The translations under genes and the position numbers were made by a program. A stretch of 64,000 nucleotides of DNA, taken from assembly GCF_907165205.1 (NCBI RefSeq), contig NC_058193.1, positions 22,643,521 through 22,707,520 of the forward strand, read 5' to 3'. The DNA comes from Coccinella septempunctata (taxonomy: Eukaryota > Arthropoda > Insecta > Coleoptera > Coccinellidae). Every line of letters begins with the position of its first letter. The stretch's first letter is position 1. Below, piece after piece: positions 12,781-23,329 of the stretch. The notes beneath the pieces are model-generated. The model searched no databases. It was not told the origin of the DNA and worked only from the letters and a program-made list of their open reading frames with translations.

Positions 12781-13754
12781 GGCCCGGTACTTTCATCTTC
12801 GAATATATATATATATATATATTCTTTTGAAAAAGAGTGTTACAAACTTTTACAATCTGAAAATAACAATGAAGCGGGTGTAAAGAAATGGAACAAGAGA
12901 CAGATCCTAAAAACCTGTTTCTCGTTCCAGATCTCAGTGTAAGCAGAGGAAAAATGTCAACGGGGTACCATACGTATCTTCGTATGATACATGAAAAAAA
13001 CAGAGATAAAAACCTCAGAAAAAACTCTCTGTTTGCCCGTATGAGTGTAATGATGATGTATTTGTGTAAAGAATAAGCTGAAAATAATTGAAATTGAAGG
13101 ACATCTTCTTCATATGACAAAATCCAAAAAGTTCTTCCCATTCTTTCTACTATGATGGTTGACGAAGAATAATCTGAAAACAAAAAAGAAAGAAAAAAAA
13201 CGAGAGGGGTGTATTGAATTTTATATTACTCATTAAATAATTTTGAAATTAGTAACCCAACTCAAAAAAGAATCGGTAACCGAATGAATACCTTCGAAAC
13301 CACCCTGAAAACGATATATTCGAATAAATTTTATTCACTGTCAATAAGTATCTGTCGAATAATTTCCTATCTGAAGGATACCTTATTTCGGTGCTTTCAG
13401 ATGAAATTATTTGACGAATAACAATTCTGTGAAAACACGGTATACTACTTTTCACTGATTAATGTAAAATAAGAGACCGCATTGTAGAAATTATCATAAT
13501 TCCAACTAGAAAGCAAATATTCCGTGAAAATCACACAAAAAATAACCATACATCCAGAATCTTAAAAATTCAACCAATAATGACGTACCGACATTCGATC
13601 TATGACAAATAAAATTTTATTAACGAGTTTCAATGATAGATTTATTCGATGAATAACACTATCTGAAAGTGAAAAGACTGCATTTTTACTTATCCTAAGA
13701 ATAAGACTTATTCATCGAATAAATTTAGTTATTCGCACGTGAAAGTACCGGGCC
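12781..13754. repeat. DNA element with GGCCCGGTACTTTCA inverted ends
   Basis: The left end reads GGCCCGGTACTTTCA and the right end TGAAAGTACCGGGCC, a perfect 15-bp inverted pair. TTA lies directly outside both ends and looks like the target duplication. An (AT)n run sits at about 12804-12822. Several short frames inside are AT-rich and unrecognised. This is probably a non-autonomous element of about 0.97 kb. Confidence 0.7.
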
Positions 13755-15570
13755 TTAGTATAAGTGGAATAAGTAATCTATGATATAAAAACAAATAATT
13801 TTGAAAATCACTGCTCTCAACACACATCTTTCCTATGCAAAACTATAGCAAGACCAAATGCTAATTCATTGCTATGGATTTCAAAAAGATTTTATTAGTC
13901 GCTTCACTGGTTATTTCATAGAAAAAACTATTTGGATGATATTTGTTTGAAGAACTCTTGCCCTTTGCGTAGTATATTGTATCGGCTATTTTGATGTGAA
14001 ATTGAGATTCATTTCAACAGGATGAAAAGAAAAGCTACGACAAAAGCCATCATTTTCCGATTTTCTCCAAATGAAAGGAAAATAGAAAAATTTACCCATT
14101 TAACATTCGAAAAGCGTGTATTGTAGCGAGAAAAACGGCCAATCTGATAATGCAGAATGAGCTGAAGCACCTATAATAATATTAGCAATAATACTCCTCA
14201 TAATAACGATACTTGCTGGTATCGTAGATTCCATTCTAGCGTAGGGAGCAAGAACAAGAGATGGTAGATAAGAAAGAAGCGCACACATAGGAAACTATTT
14301 ACGATGAGAACGTGACGGTAAAATAATGGATGAATATGAGCTGCCATATTAAACAGGGAACTTTGGAAATAAAGCATTCTCTTTGTGTAAGGACTTTGTA
14401 GGATGTAGGAGAATCTGTAACAAGACTAATCTTGATATAAATCTCGAAGGAGATAACAAGAATTCCTCGGAAAAAGCTTGTTGGGGATCATTCGGTCCTC
14501 ACAGGCTCGATTTATCAGCAGAAAATGAGACAGATTATACCACAACGATATATCACAATAAACGTTCAACTGTCACAAAGTAAATCGCATGGGGATCAAA
14601 AATTGAATGAAATATTCGTAACAGTGCGCTTCAGGCACCCAATGGGATTTTTCTCGGAAAGCATCCTCACAAATAAAAAATATTATAAATGTAACATAAA
14701 TAAAAAAAGAGGGAGAATAACTTCACTCATTTTCGTCAATATAACAACGGGGGGTGGTAAGGTAAAAAAACATATGAAGTTGTATTAGTCTTTAGATAAA
14801 GGGGAATAGGAAAAATGATTATACAAGGCTCGATACAAGGTATTCTCTCCTCGATTCTCTCTTATTTATTTAATTTTTCGACGACCCTTATTGGGCCCCC
14901 CCCCTCGAAATTAACTATCAATATACACAACTTTTGTTTATTTCAATTAATTAGAACCGTTCAACTTTTTCTTAAGAAATTTTTTGATAACCCCTGTATA
15001 ATTTGTGATAATCACATGTATGTGAATGTATTTTGAAATTATAATATTCTTCAGGCCTCCATTGAAAACACTCCAATGACTGCAATGAAAACAATACCAA
15101 ATTTAAGTATAAAAAACTAATCACAACCATAAGGAATATCAGAAAACACGAATTAATTAAAAGATAAAAATTCATCCATGGGAATGTTGAAGCCGAACCA
15201 CCTATTCCAACTCTAACAATGGATGTTATAATCAAAATACATATCCTACAACCTACAATTGTATATGTGTCATGAATACCCCATCAACCGTTTTCATTAT
15301 AATTAACATGCAACAATTAAAACGATACAAAACTCACAAATTACACTTTTACGTGACTCGCGGATGACGTTAGGGTTGAAAACTCGGTGTTCGGAATTAA
15401 CACGGTGATTCCTTCTCATACGAACGAAGGGTTGTACTTCATTCAGAAGGATAATAAAACGAAATTGAATCTTCGCTATTTTTGATTAGAATCATCGCCT
15501 TTTTCTGATCACCCTATTTGTCTTTAATTGTTGCTACTCACGACAAGGATTTTCTTGAGTAAATTAAGGG
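13755..15570. other. No gene seen
   Basis: AT-rich stretch with a C-run near 14897 and unrecognised frames of 60-87 codons on both strands (14100-14288, 14383-14788, 14815-15235). None has a domain, and overlapping antisense frames argue against coding. Confidence 0.4.
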
Positions 15571-16324
15571 CAGATTAAAAGGGTCTTCCTTTAGAGATTA
15601 GGCAATTCAAACCTAGAAACATTTCTGTTAAAACCATTGTATTCATTCAAATAATTTTCAAAATATCTAAAAAAAAAACTGAAAAAAAGGGAGCTATGCC
15701 TATTCAGTATTATGTTTGTTATTCGTATTGTACATATCTTCTTAAGCACAAACCGTTTCCCGAGCCGTTTCTATATTTTTGAAGTCGAAGAATGTGGAAA
15801 TATTATGCATTTTCTAAATTTCGAAAAAATTACCACAGGGTGTTACAATTGTTGTGTCAAAAATTAGGATTTTCTCATAACATTCGTTTTTCAAATGAGG
15901 ACCCTATTTTTTTGTGATTGCGTTGGATTCTGCGAAGAAAAATAATGATAGTTTTCTAACACGTTAATGCCGCTAAAATGAATAATTCCTGAGTTATTTA
16001 GGATTTTCTGAATTATGTCATACGAAGAGTACAATCATACATAAAACCTGTTTCATATTAATAATCTATGGTCATAGAATCCACAAGTGACAGACCTCTT
16101 TTCTGAAATAATTTATTTGAAAAAAACGGAAAATACAGAATTTGAATTAATAAAACAAAAATTTCAGGTAAGATTATTAGATCTGTCACTTGTGAATTAT
16201 TGGGTTAATTTATCTTCTATGACCATAGGTTATTGATATGAAACGTACGTACGACTTAAATTCTGAAAATCCTAAATAACTCAGGAATTATTCATTTAGG
16301 GGCATCAACGTGTTAGAACACTAT

Positions 16325-16611
16325 TGTAACGTTTTCTACGCTTGATTAAAACGTCCAACTTATTAAAATTATTTATTTACACTTAATACACACTTATAAC
16401 TCACAAACTAACTATCACACTACTATTTATTTCCACTCTTGTTTATTTGCACTAGTCGCTTGCACTGTTACTGTACTTGTACTTCTACCTGCTCCTCCGC
16501 TGGGCTTATATAGGCGCCGGAAACATTCAGGTAGATTCCCGGTTATTCTGGAATCTTTCGCGACCGCTCTGGTTCTCGAAAGGTCCGACCGCAAGGGCCG
16601 GACTGGTTACA
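16325..16611 (-). repeat. 3' LTR of the Ty3/gypsy element
   Basis: 287 bp, with inverted terminal hexamers TGTAAC/GTTACA. It matches the 5' LTR at 24646-24932 except for one base. On the minus strand it contains a TATA-like CTATATAAG at the same position as in the 5' LTR. Confidence 0.97.
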
Positions 16612-16625
16612 CTGTCCCCTCCTTA
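16612..16625 (-). promoter_or_regulatory. Polypurine tract next to the 3' LTR
   Basis: On the minus strand AAGGAGGGGACAG lies directly upstream of the 3' LTR, as expected for the plus-strand primer of reverse transcription. The last ten bases (GAGGGGACAG) are duplicated at 18717-18726, next to the end of pol. Confidence 0.8.
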
Positions 16626-18716
16626 AGGTTGTACAATACTTCCATTCGCCCTATGCTTCACAATGCTATTTATTTCCATCGTAATTCAAAAACGGATCGA
16701 TGAATTCATCTGATTTTCAACATATACAATCAGAAGGAAGGAACAAAGAGACTCTCGTTTCGTTTTTGAAAAAAAAATGAATATTTTTCTGTTAAACTCA
16801 GTTCGAAAATGGTGGTATTTATATATGAGTATAAATTCAAATGCAGAAGTGATGGTTCGAAATGATCAACGAGAGTATTTCCTTAAAGAGAACTTCTTCA
16901 GGATAACAAAAAAAAAATTTAATTTTTTTTCAATTTTCCTTGATTTTTGAAGGAAATAAGATTAATTCACCCGCCTCTCATCAAACTCCACCCTCCTATT
17001 TCTGAGTAGCCAATTACAATTTACTTTGCTCATGCATTGAGATTTATGGCCAAACAGTCGACCAGCTTTTATGAGGGTTAATTTTATAATAACAAAAGGA
17101 CGGGTGGTACTCGACTCTTGCAGAAAATTCAAAACAGACAAGATTTATAACATCCTCATAAATTTTACGGGAAAATAACGTTTTGGTGTCCGACTATATG
17201 TACCATTCTATGTACCATCATGAGAATTCTAAAAGAACTTTTAGAGTTCAATGATATGCACCTATATAAAACATATAATATTCGAAAATTCGTTATTTTA
17301 ACGAGTCATCGAAAGTTTCGGCTGATATTGTAGGTAAGAGGGTGAATTTTAGGGAGTCCGTTTCATAGACAGTTCGGGCTTACGGAGCAGCCCTTTCCCA
17401 TGCTGCTGGGTCCTGCCTGGCACCTACACACTTGCAGAGGTCCTTCAAGGCTGAACAATGAAAAAACATTCGTTAGGAGGAGGGAAATTCATGAAAGGAG
17501 AAGAGAGAAATTATTGACCTTTTCAAGAAAGAGAAAAGAAAACTCTCTCCAATGGCCCGGATTTCAATTACGGACTAGATGCTGCCCAACCTGACATCAC
17601 TGAGGAAGAAATGTCCTCCAAGAAGTCAGAATTTTCAGATATTCTCAGAAATAGAAAATCTGACTCGTCAAAGTTTTGGAATAAATAACTCGTGGGCAGC
17701 ATGACAATGCACTTTGGAGGCAATGCAGGCAGGACTATCTAACATTTTCGAACTTTGGTTCAGTGGTGAAAAAAATCAACCACTCCTTGCCAAAGTAAGG
17801 CGATAACACTGTAAGAACATTAAAAAAAATGTAGGGGTAACCCGGTGCGGATAATTTATTGACCCTGAGTATCCATTCCTGGGAGCCTCTCCTTATGGAT
17901 TGGTTGGGGACGATGGTTTGATAGAGGTCAAATGTCTCCAATCAATCAAAGGAAAGCTAAGGGACTACAAGAAACTGCACTGCTTCACCATCGAGGATGG
18001 TAGAATGAGGTAATTCTAAGCTAATTCGTTATTTTCGAAGAAATATCATTTTCTATCATTTTTAGGCTGAAAAAAATTCATAATTATTTTTACCAAATGC
18101 AAGGACAATTGAATATCTGTAAACAAATTTTTTGCGATTTCGTTCTATATTCAGATGATGATTTTCAAATGGAAAGAATAGAATGTGACGAGGCACTATG
18201 GAAAAATATCATCTTGCCAAAGCTGGAGGAGTTCTATATGAATTGCATTCTTCCTGAATTAATAGATGGGAGAATACCAAGAGGAATGCGGGCACGGGAT
18301 AAAAATGAAACACGGCAATAATTTTTAAAATAAAATATTTCGAATTTCAAACAGTTGTTTTTTCCCAGATCATCAGTTTCTAAATGATTATACCTATTCA
18401 CTATCATCACAGCTATAATCATTAATTCAAGGCCTGTTAATTTGTATACTGCAAGATATTTCAGTTCTTTCTCCATACTAAAGCATCATTAGCTGATGCA
18501 ATGAAATGTCTACATATTTTTGTGCTCGTACCAGGTTCTTTCATACCAAAGCTCGATTGAGAATTTTTCGATTTTCAACAATATTTATTTTCGCGTCTCT
18601 GTTACTACCATCGCGCTGAAACTCTTATAAGTGGAAGTGATTCGAAATAAACCAAATCTTTAGTAGACCCTTTTATTAGGGATAATAAACACATAAACTC
18701 AACCATCCTTCGCTTG
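16622..18716. other. 2.1-kb cargo between pol and 3' LTR, flanked by a 10-bp direct repeat
   Basis: The segment is bounded on both sides by CTGTCCCCTC (16612-16621 and 18717-18726), the complement of the polypurine-tract end. Either this is a target duplication from a later insertion into the tract, or a capture event at the tract during reverse transcription. The segment holds an antisense YqaJ-like gene remnant at about 17330-18321 and otherwise AT-rich sequence (16622-17330 and 18322-18716) in which I see nothing. Confidence 0.7.
17330..18321 (+). pseudogene. YqaJ-type exonuclease gene, decayed, with an intact intron
   Basis: Plus-strand reading gives the YqaJ (lambda-exonuclease/alkaline-nuclease fold) motif series in order: IDPEYPFLGASPYGLVGDDG, GLIEVKC (the E-x-K metal and catalytic motif), and YFYQMQGQLNICK (the QxQ block), ending MERIECDEALWKNIILPKLE...RGM and a stop at 18321. 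An intron at about 18011-18064 (GTAATT...TTTTAG) sits between GRMR and LKKIHN in the right phase. An in-frame TAA just before FIDPE, a Tyr for the usual Asp in GASPDG, and broken frames upstream (17330-17800) show decay. Such nucleases are often carried by insect DNA transposons. It is antisense to the surrounding retrotransposon, which explains why its intron survived. Confidence 0.75.
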
Positions 18717-18730
18717 CTGTCCCCTCAGGC
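18717..18730 (-). promoter_or_regulatory. Second polypurine-tract-like sequence after the pol stop
   Basis: Minus strand TGAGGGGACAG lies 33 bases past the pol stop. In a compact Ty3/gypsy element the 3' LTR would normally start right here. It probably marks the ancestral tract from which the cargo now separates the LTR. Confidence 0.55.
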
Positions 18731-18762
18731 AAAAGGTCTTGTAGCGAAAAAAGTGGGTGGAG

Positions 18763-20302
18763 CTATTGTCTCGGTGGGACGAAAATATGTTCAGTTAAAG
18801 AAATTTTCATATAGTGCCATCTAGCGGAATTCACGTTTCGGGAGAACGGGTATAACACCCTTAAGCCTGTTCTGTCCCAGAACAGATTTAGTGAATTTCT
18901 CCGAGGACCGTGGCGAAACTTGCACCCATCACCATTCCTACAGTAGCCATTCTGATGGAAGTAGCACTCCACAGTTTTTCCAGACTCCCTGGCCTGCTTT
19001 GGGTTGAAACTGCACACCAGGATCCGTATACCAGTCCCCTGAAATACCACCTCCAGCATGCTTCGCACAACTCGCCAATTTAGCTGGTCCAATCCACAAC
19101 CGAGCTTGGGAACAGCTAATTTCCTAACCCCAAAGCGTTGAAGGTCTTCTTTCAAGCTATGCAGTGCCGTCCATAGATTCTGATAGGTTGGCTTCTGATG
19201 GGAATGTCGCTTGGTGACTAGGTAATAAATGAACCGACCTTCAGCCTTCAATTTCAAAACTTTTCCGATTCTTGGCTGCTGTCGCAATAGTTGTTCCTGA
19301 CGTCCAAATTTATTTCTGAATACTCTGGCTATTCCTTTGCTCATACGAAGGTCCTCCGCTACGCAATGAGCGAGAGAGTATTCCTCAGACACGGTAAAGA
19401 GATCTTGATGTACTTCCTGTGTAACGCCGAACCGTGCAACGCGTGTCTCACCATAACAATCCATAAACTTCTGGTAATCGCTGCTACCTTGCATCGGGGC
19501 TTCCACAAGACGTACTTCTTCTTTGTCCTGCGCGTACGGGGCTAATCGGTTGAAATGGACAACCTTTGGTTTTCCTCTGGGGAGCTTCCTTATCCGGTAA
19601 ACTACATCATTTATCCTCTTGATTATTTCATACGGTCCCTCCCACTGTCTCTGCAGCTTTGGTGAAAAACCTTTCCTCCTTTGTGGATTATGTAGCCACA
19701 CCAGATCTCCAGTGGTGAATCCACCTTCAATAGCCTTGATGTCGTAGCGCATTTTCATTCGGTCACTTGCTTGCTGCATTTGATTGCGTACCTTGTCATG
19801 AATGTAATCCAGCTTGTTCCTTAACTTACTAACGTAGTCCTCCCCAGCTACGTCTTCTCCAGGCTTACATCCAAACTCTAGGTCGCAAGGCAGCCTTATT
19901 TCTCGGCCGAACATTATACTGGATGGAGTTTCCTTGGTAGATTCTTGAACCGAAGATCTATATGCCATGGTGAATAGATGTAAATATTCATCCCAATCCC
20001 GCTGGTGGTCAGAAACTACTTTGGCTAGATGTTTTCCCATGGTCCGATTCATTCGTTCGACCATGCCGTCTGATTGTGGATGAAGAGGTGTAGTTCTTGT
20101 TTTGTGAATTCCCAATTTGCTGCATACTTCTTGGAATAACTTCGATTCGAAATTTCGGCCTTGATCACAATGCAGCTCCAGAGGTATTCCAAATCTGCAG
20201 AAGAATTCTCTGACCAATTTATCAGCTACCGTACTTGCCTCTTGATTAGGAATACCGTAGGCTTCCACCCATTTCGTGAAATAGTCCATCGCTACCAAAA
20301 TG
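18763..20302 (-). CDS. Pol C-terminal part: integrase core, GPY/F, macro domain, CCCH finger
   Basis: A 511-codon frame downstream of the MITE. Residues 1-100 are the integrase core (HCDQGRNF with Asp45; HPQSDGMVERMNRT with Glu81), and residues 217-255 are the GPY/F module (WEGPYEIIKR, VVHFNRLAPY). Residues about 299-431 match the TARG1/OARD1 macro domain: SLAHCVAEDLRMSKGIARVF, YYLVTKRHSHQKPTY (Lys363 aligns with the catalytic Lys84 of human OARD1) and PKLGCGLDQLNW (Asp404 aligns with Asp125). Residues 445-463 form a C-x7-C-x5-C-x3-H zinc finger (CYFHQNGYCRNGDGCKFRH). That family hydrolyses ADP-ribose from glutamate/aspartate or O-acetyl-ADP-ribose; activity here is inferred. The frame is continuous from integrase through macro and finger with no stop, so the extension belongs to Pol. 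The stop is at 18763-18765. The first codon of this part is set by the MITE junction, not by a start codon. Confidence 0.9.
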
Positions 20303-20304
20303 TA

Positions 20305-20562
20305 GGGGAGAGTTCCTATGAACTGGACAACCCATGAACCGGACGCTACAGTTTTCTACTACACTCGATAGCAATTTAGCATCCCTTACGTAAATCCCAT
20401 TTTCGCAATATCGATCGAGATCTCTTGTAAAATGGCTGACCCTGTGGCTCGCGCCTTTTCGCGAAAATGGGATTTACGTAAAGGATGCCAAATCACCATC
20501 GAGTGTTTTAAAAAATTGTAGCGTCCGGTTCATGGGCCGTCCAATTCAAAGGAACTCTCCCC
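20305..20562. mobile_element. 258-bp MITE inserted in the integrase coding region
   Basis: A foldback element with long inverted arms, starting GGGGAGAGTTCC and ending GGAACTCTCCCC, flanked by TA at 20303-20304 and 20563-20564. The arms include complementary 'cccatgaaccggacgctaca' and 'gggatttacgtaaa' segments. The TA duplication points to Tc1/mariner-type mobilisation. It adds 260 bases in total (not a multiple of three) and interrupts the integrase between the first catalytic Asp region (AIDIAGPFPE) and MDYFTKW. Confidence 0.9.
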
Positions 20563-23325
20563 TACTTGTTTCCATGGTCTGTTTCGGGAAAGGGGCCAGC
20601 GATGTCGATAGCTACTCGTTCCATGGGGGATCCGACGTTATATTGCCTCATTGGTGCTTTTCCTTTACCATAAGGTCCGTTAGCAGCAGCACAAACCTTG
20701 CATCTTCTACACCAATCTTTAACGTCCCTCTTACAATTCAGCCAATAAAATCGCTGCCTGACTTTTTCCAACGTCTTGGTTATCCCGAAATGTCCACCTG
20801 AAGTTCCATTATGTAGTCTGGTCAGAATGTCTGTCACACGGCTCTTTGGCACAATCAACTGAAGTCTCTGCTCAGTTCCATCTTCATTTTCCCAACAACG
20901 TTTCAGAAGACCTCCATCAATCTTCAATGTTTCCCATTGTGCCCAATACGACTTTACATTCTGGCTCAGTCTGGATACTTCTTCCCAAGTAGGTCGTCTA
21001 CCGCTCTTCTTCCAACTCAGGATTACTTTCAAGTCGTTATCTTCCTCTTGTGCTCTTTGAATTTCTTCAGGTAGCCAGTCGTCTTCGATTACGGTGGTCC
21101 GCCTTAAATCGATCTTTTCTTCCAGACGCGAACAATGGCTGCAATTCTCGGGACAAGGTCTTCTTGATAACGCGTCTGCATTGCGATGGCTAGTCCCCGC
21201 TCTGTGTTCAGTGTCAAAGTCATACTCTTGCAGCCTCTCAATCCATCTAGCCACTTGTCCTTCCGGGTTCTTGAAACTCAGGAGCCATTTCAAAGCAGCA
21301 TGGTCCGTTCTTAGTAAGAATTTCCTTCCGTACAAATATTTGTAAAAATGTTCTACGGACTTGATGACTGCTAAAAGTTCTCTCCTGGTCACGCAATAAT
21401 TCCGTTCTGGTTTGGACAACACCTTGCTGAAGTACCCGATGACTCTTTCCTGTCCATCCTGGACTTGCGATAGAACGCCGCCAATGGCTGTATTACTGGC
21501 GTCGGTGTCGAGCACAAATTTACCTTCAGCCCTTGCGTAACTCAGAATTGGAGCTGTGACCAGAGCCTTTTTCAATCGTTCGAAGGCTTCAGCGCAATCA
21601 TCGGACCATATGTACTCCTGTCCATCTTCCGTCAATTTCGTCAGCGGCTTGGCAACGTTGGCAAAACCAGATACAAATCTTCTATAATAAGTGCAAAGGC
21701 CTAAGAAACTCCGCAACTCACTCTTGTCTTTCGGTATAGGCCATTCCTGCACTGCCTTGATCTTATCCGGATCAACTTTCACACCTCCCCGTGAAACTAC
21801 GTGTCCTAAATATTTCACTTCTGTTCGAAACAGATTACACTTTTTAGGACTTAGCTTTAGGTTGGCATCACGAAGTCGCTGGAAAACCTCGGATAGGTTG
21901 TGTAGGTGATCTTGGAATGATTTTCCCACTACTATTACATCATCAAGATACACCAGACAAGTTTTCCAGGAGAGCCCTCTCAATATTGTCTCCATCAGAC
22001 GTTCAAATGTGGCAGGAGCATTACATAGACCGAAAGGCATGACTTTAAACTGCCACAGACCTGTTCCAATACTGAAGGCAGTTTTTTCTTTATCCTTTGG
22101 ATCCAAGCCAACCTGCCAATATCCACTCTTCAGATCCAAGGTGGAAAACCAACGTGATCCCGAGAGTGTGTCCAGGGTATCGTCAATTCTCGGTAAGGGG
22201 TAGCTGTCCTTTTTCGTGGCCTGATTGAGCTGCCTGTAGTCTACGCAGAATCTAGTGGTTCCATCCTTCTTTTTCACTAATACAACGGGCGATGTCCAGG
22301 GGCTATCGGACGGTTCGATTACACCTTCTCTCGCCATGTCTTTAATAATCCTTTCAGCTTCTTCTCTTTTTGCCAGAGGAAGACGTCTAGGATGCTGTCG
22401 GATAGGTTGTGCATCACCAGTATTGATCTTATGCTGCACAACATCGGTTTTCCCTGCTTTTCCATCCGTAGCAAAAACGTCGGAGAACGTTTGAACCAAT
22501 TTCCTCACTTCGAGTAGTTGATATCGGTCGAGCTCTTGACATTTTGAAGTGAGGAGGGACACCAGTTCTTCAGAATTCCTTTGCGATTTTGAGACATCTG
22601 CAGAACTTATTCCACCCGAAATATGGTACACAGGTACACCACGTCCAATCAAGGTATCCTTCTTAAGGGTGACTGGAAACATGTTGACATTGAGCAATCG
22701 GATGGGAATGCTGTCTCTTACCCTTACCAAGGTCTTCCCAAGTAATAGTCCTTTAGCTAAGGTTGTATCGTCAGAGGGCTCAATTACTCTCACGCAGCCA
22801 CTCCTCGTTACATCCTCACATCTACCAGTCACTATGCCTTCAGTTCGGCCCTGCAACGTGATGTCCTCGGTCAGTCGAATCCGATATATCTTGTCGTCCA
22901 CATCATTGAATGGAATCTCTTCACTTCCTAGCCGAAGTACATCGCTCTTCATATCCAATTGACATCCAAGCTTCTTAACAAGGTCCAATCCCAGAATAAC
23001 TTCTTCCGTGATTCCAGCTACCAGAACTTCGTGGCTAACTGTTGTGTTTCCCAATTCAATAGTGGAGACGATCGATCCATAAGTCGGTATTTCCTGTCCA
23101 GATGCAGTTCGAAGTTTGATCCTAACTGGGCGAATCTTGAATCCTTCAGCAATTTCTGGACGCACAATGGTTTTAGTCGAGCCAGTGTCTACGAGTATTT
23201 TCACACTTCTATCATTTATCTTTCCTGGGATAACTATGCTTGATAAATCCTTAGACATTATTCCTCGGATTATCACTTCGGGGGCATTTTTGGCTTGGGT
23301 CGATTTATGCCCCTTATCACCGACC
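20563..23325 (-). CDS. Pol N-terminal part: protease, reverse transcriptase, RNase H, integrase zinc finger
   Basis: A 904-codon frame counted from 23276. It is open upstream to the frameshift site at 23333-23339, so no separate start codon is needed. Protease: ILVDTGSTKTIV (Asp30 catalytic) and VILGLDLV. Reverse transcriptase at about 290-500: VVLVKKKDGTTRFCVDYRQL, FSTLDLKSGYWQ, and YLDD at 443-446. RNase H at about 585-705: VLDTDASNTAIGG, RELLAV, RTDHAALKWL, RNADALSR. The integrase HHCC finger follows (GGHFGITKTL...WCRRCKVC), then the first catalytic Asp in AIDIAGPFPE. Domain order PR-RT-RH-INT is diagnostic of Ty3/gypsy. The frame stops inside the MITE, so this copy cannot make an uninterrupted Pol. 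Confidence 0.95.
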
Positions 23326-23329
23326 CCTT

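Noticed and set aside
12419..13183. Overlapping plus and minus frames of 120 and 138 codons
   Set aside because: AT-rich, no motif, and they cross the boundary of the element at 12781.
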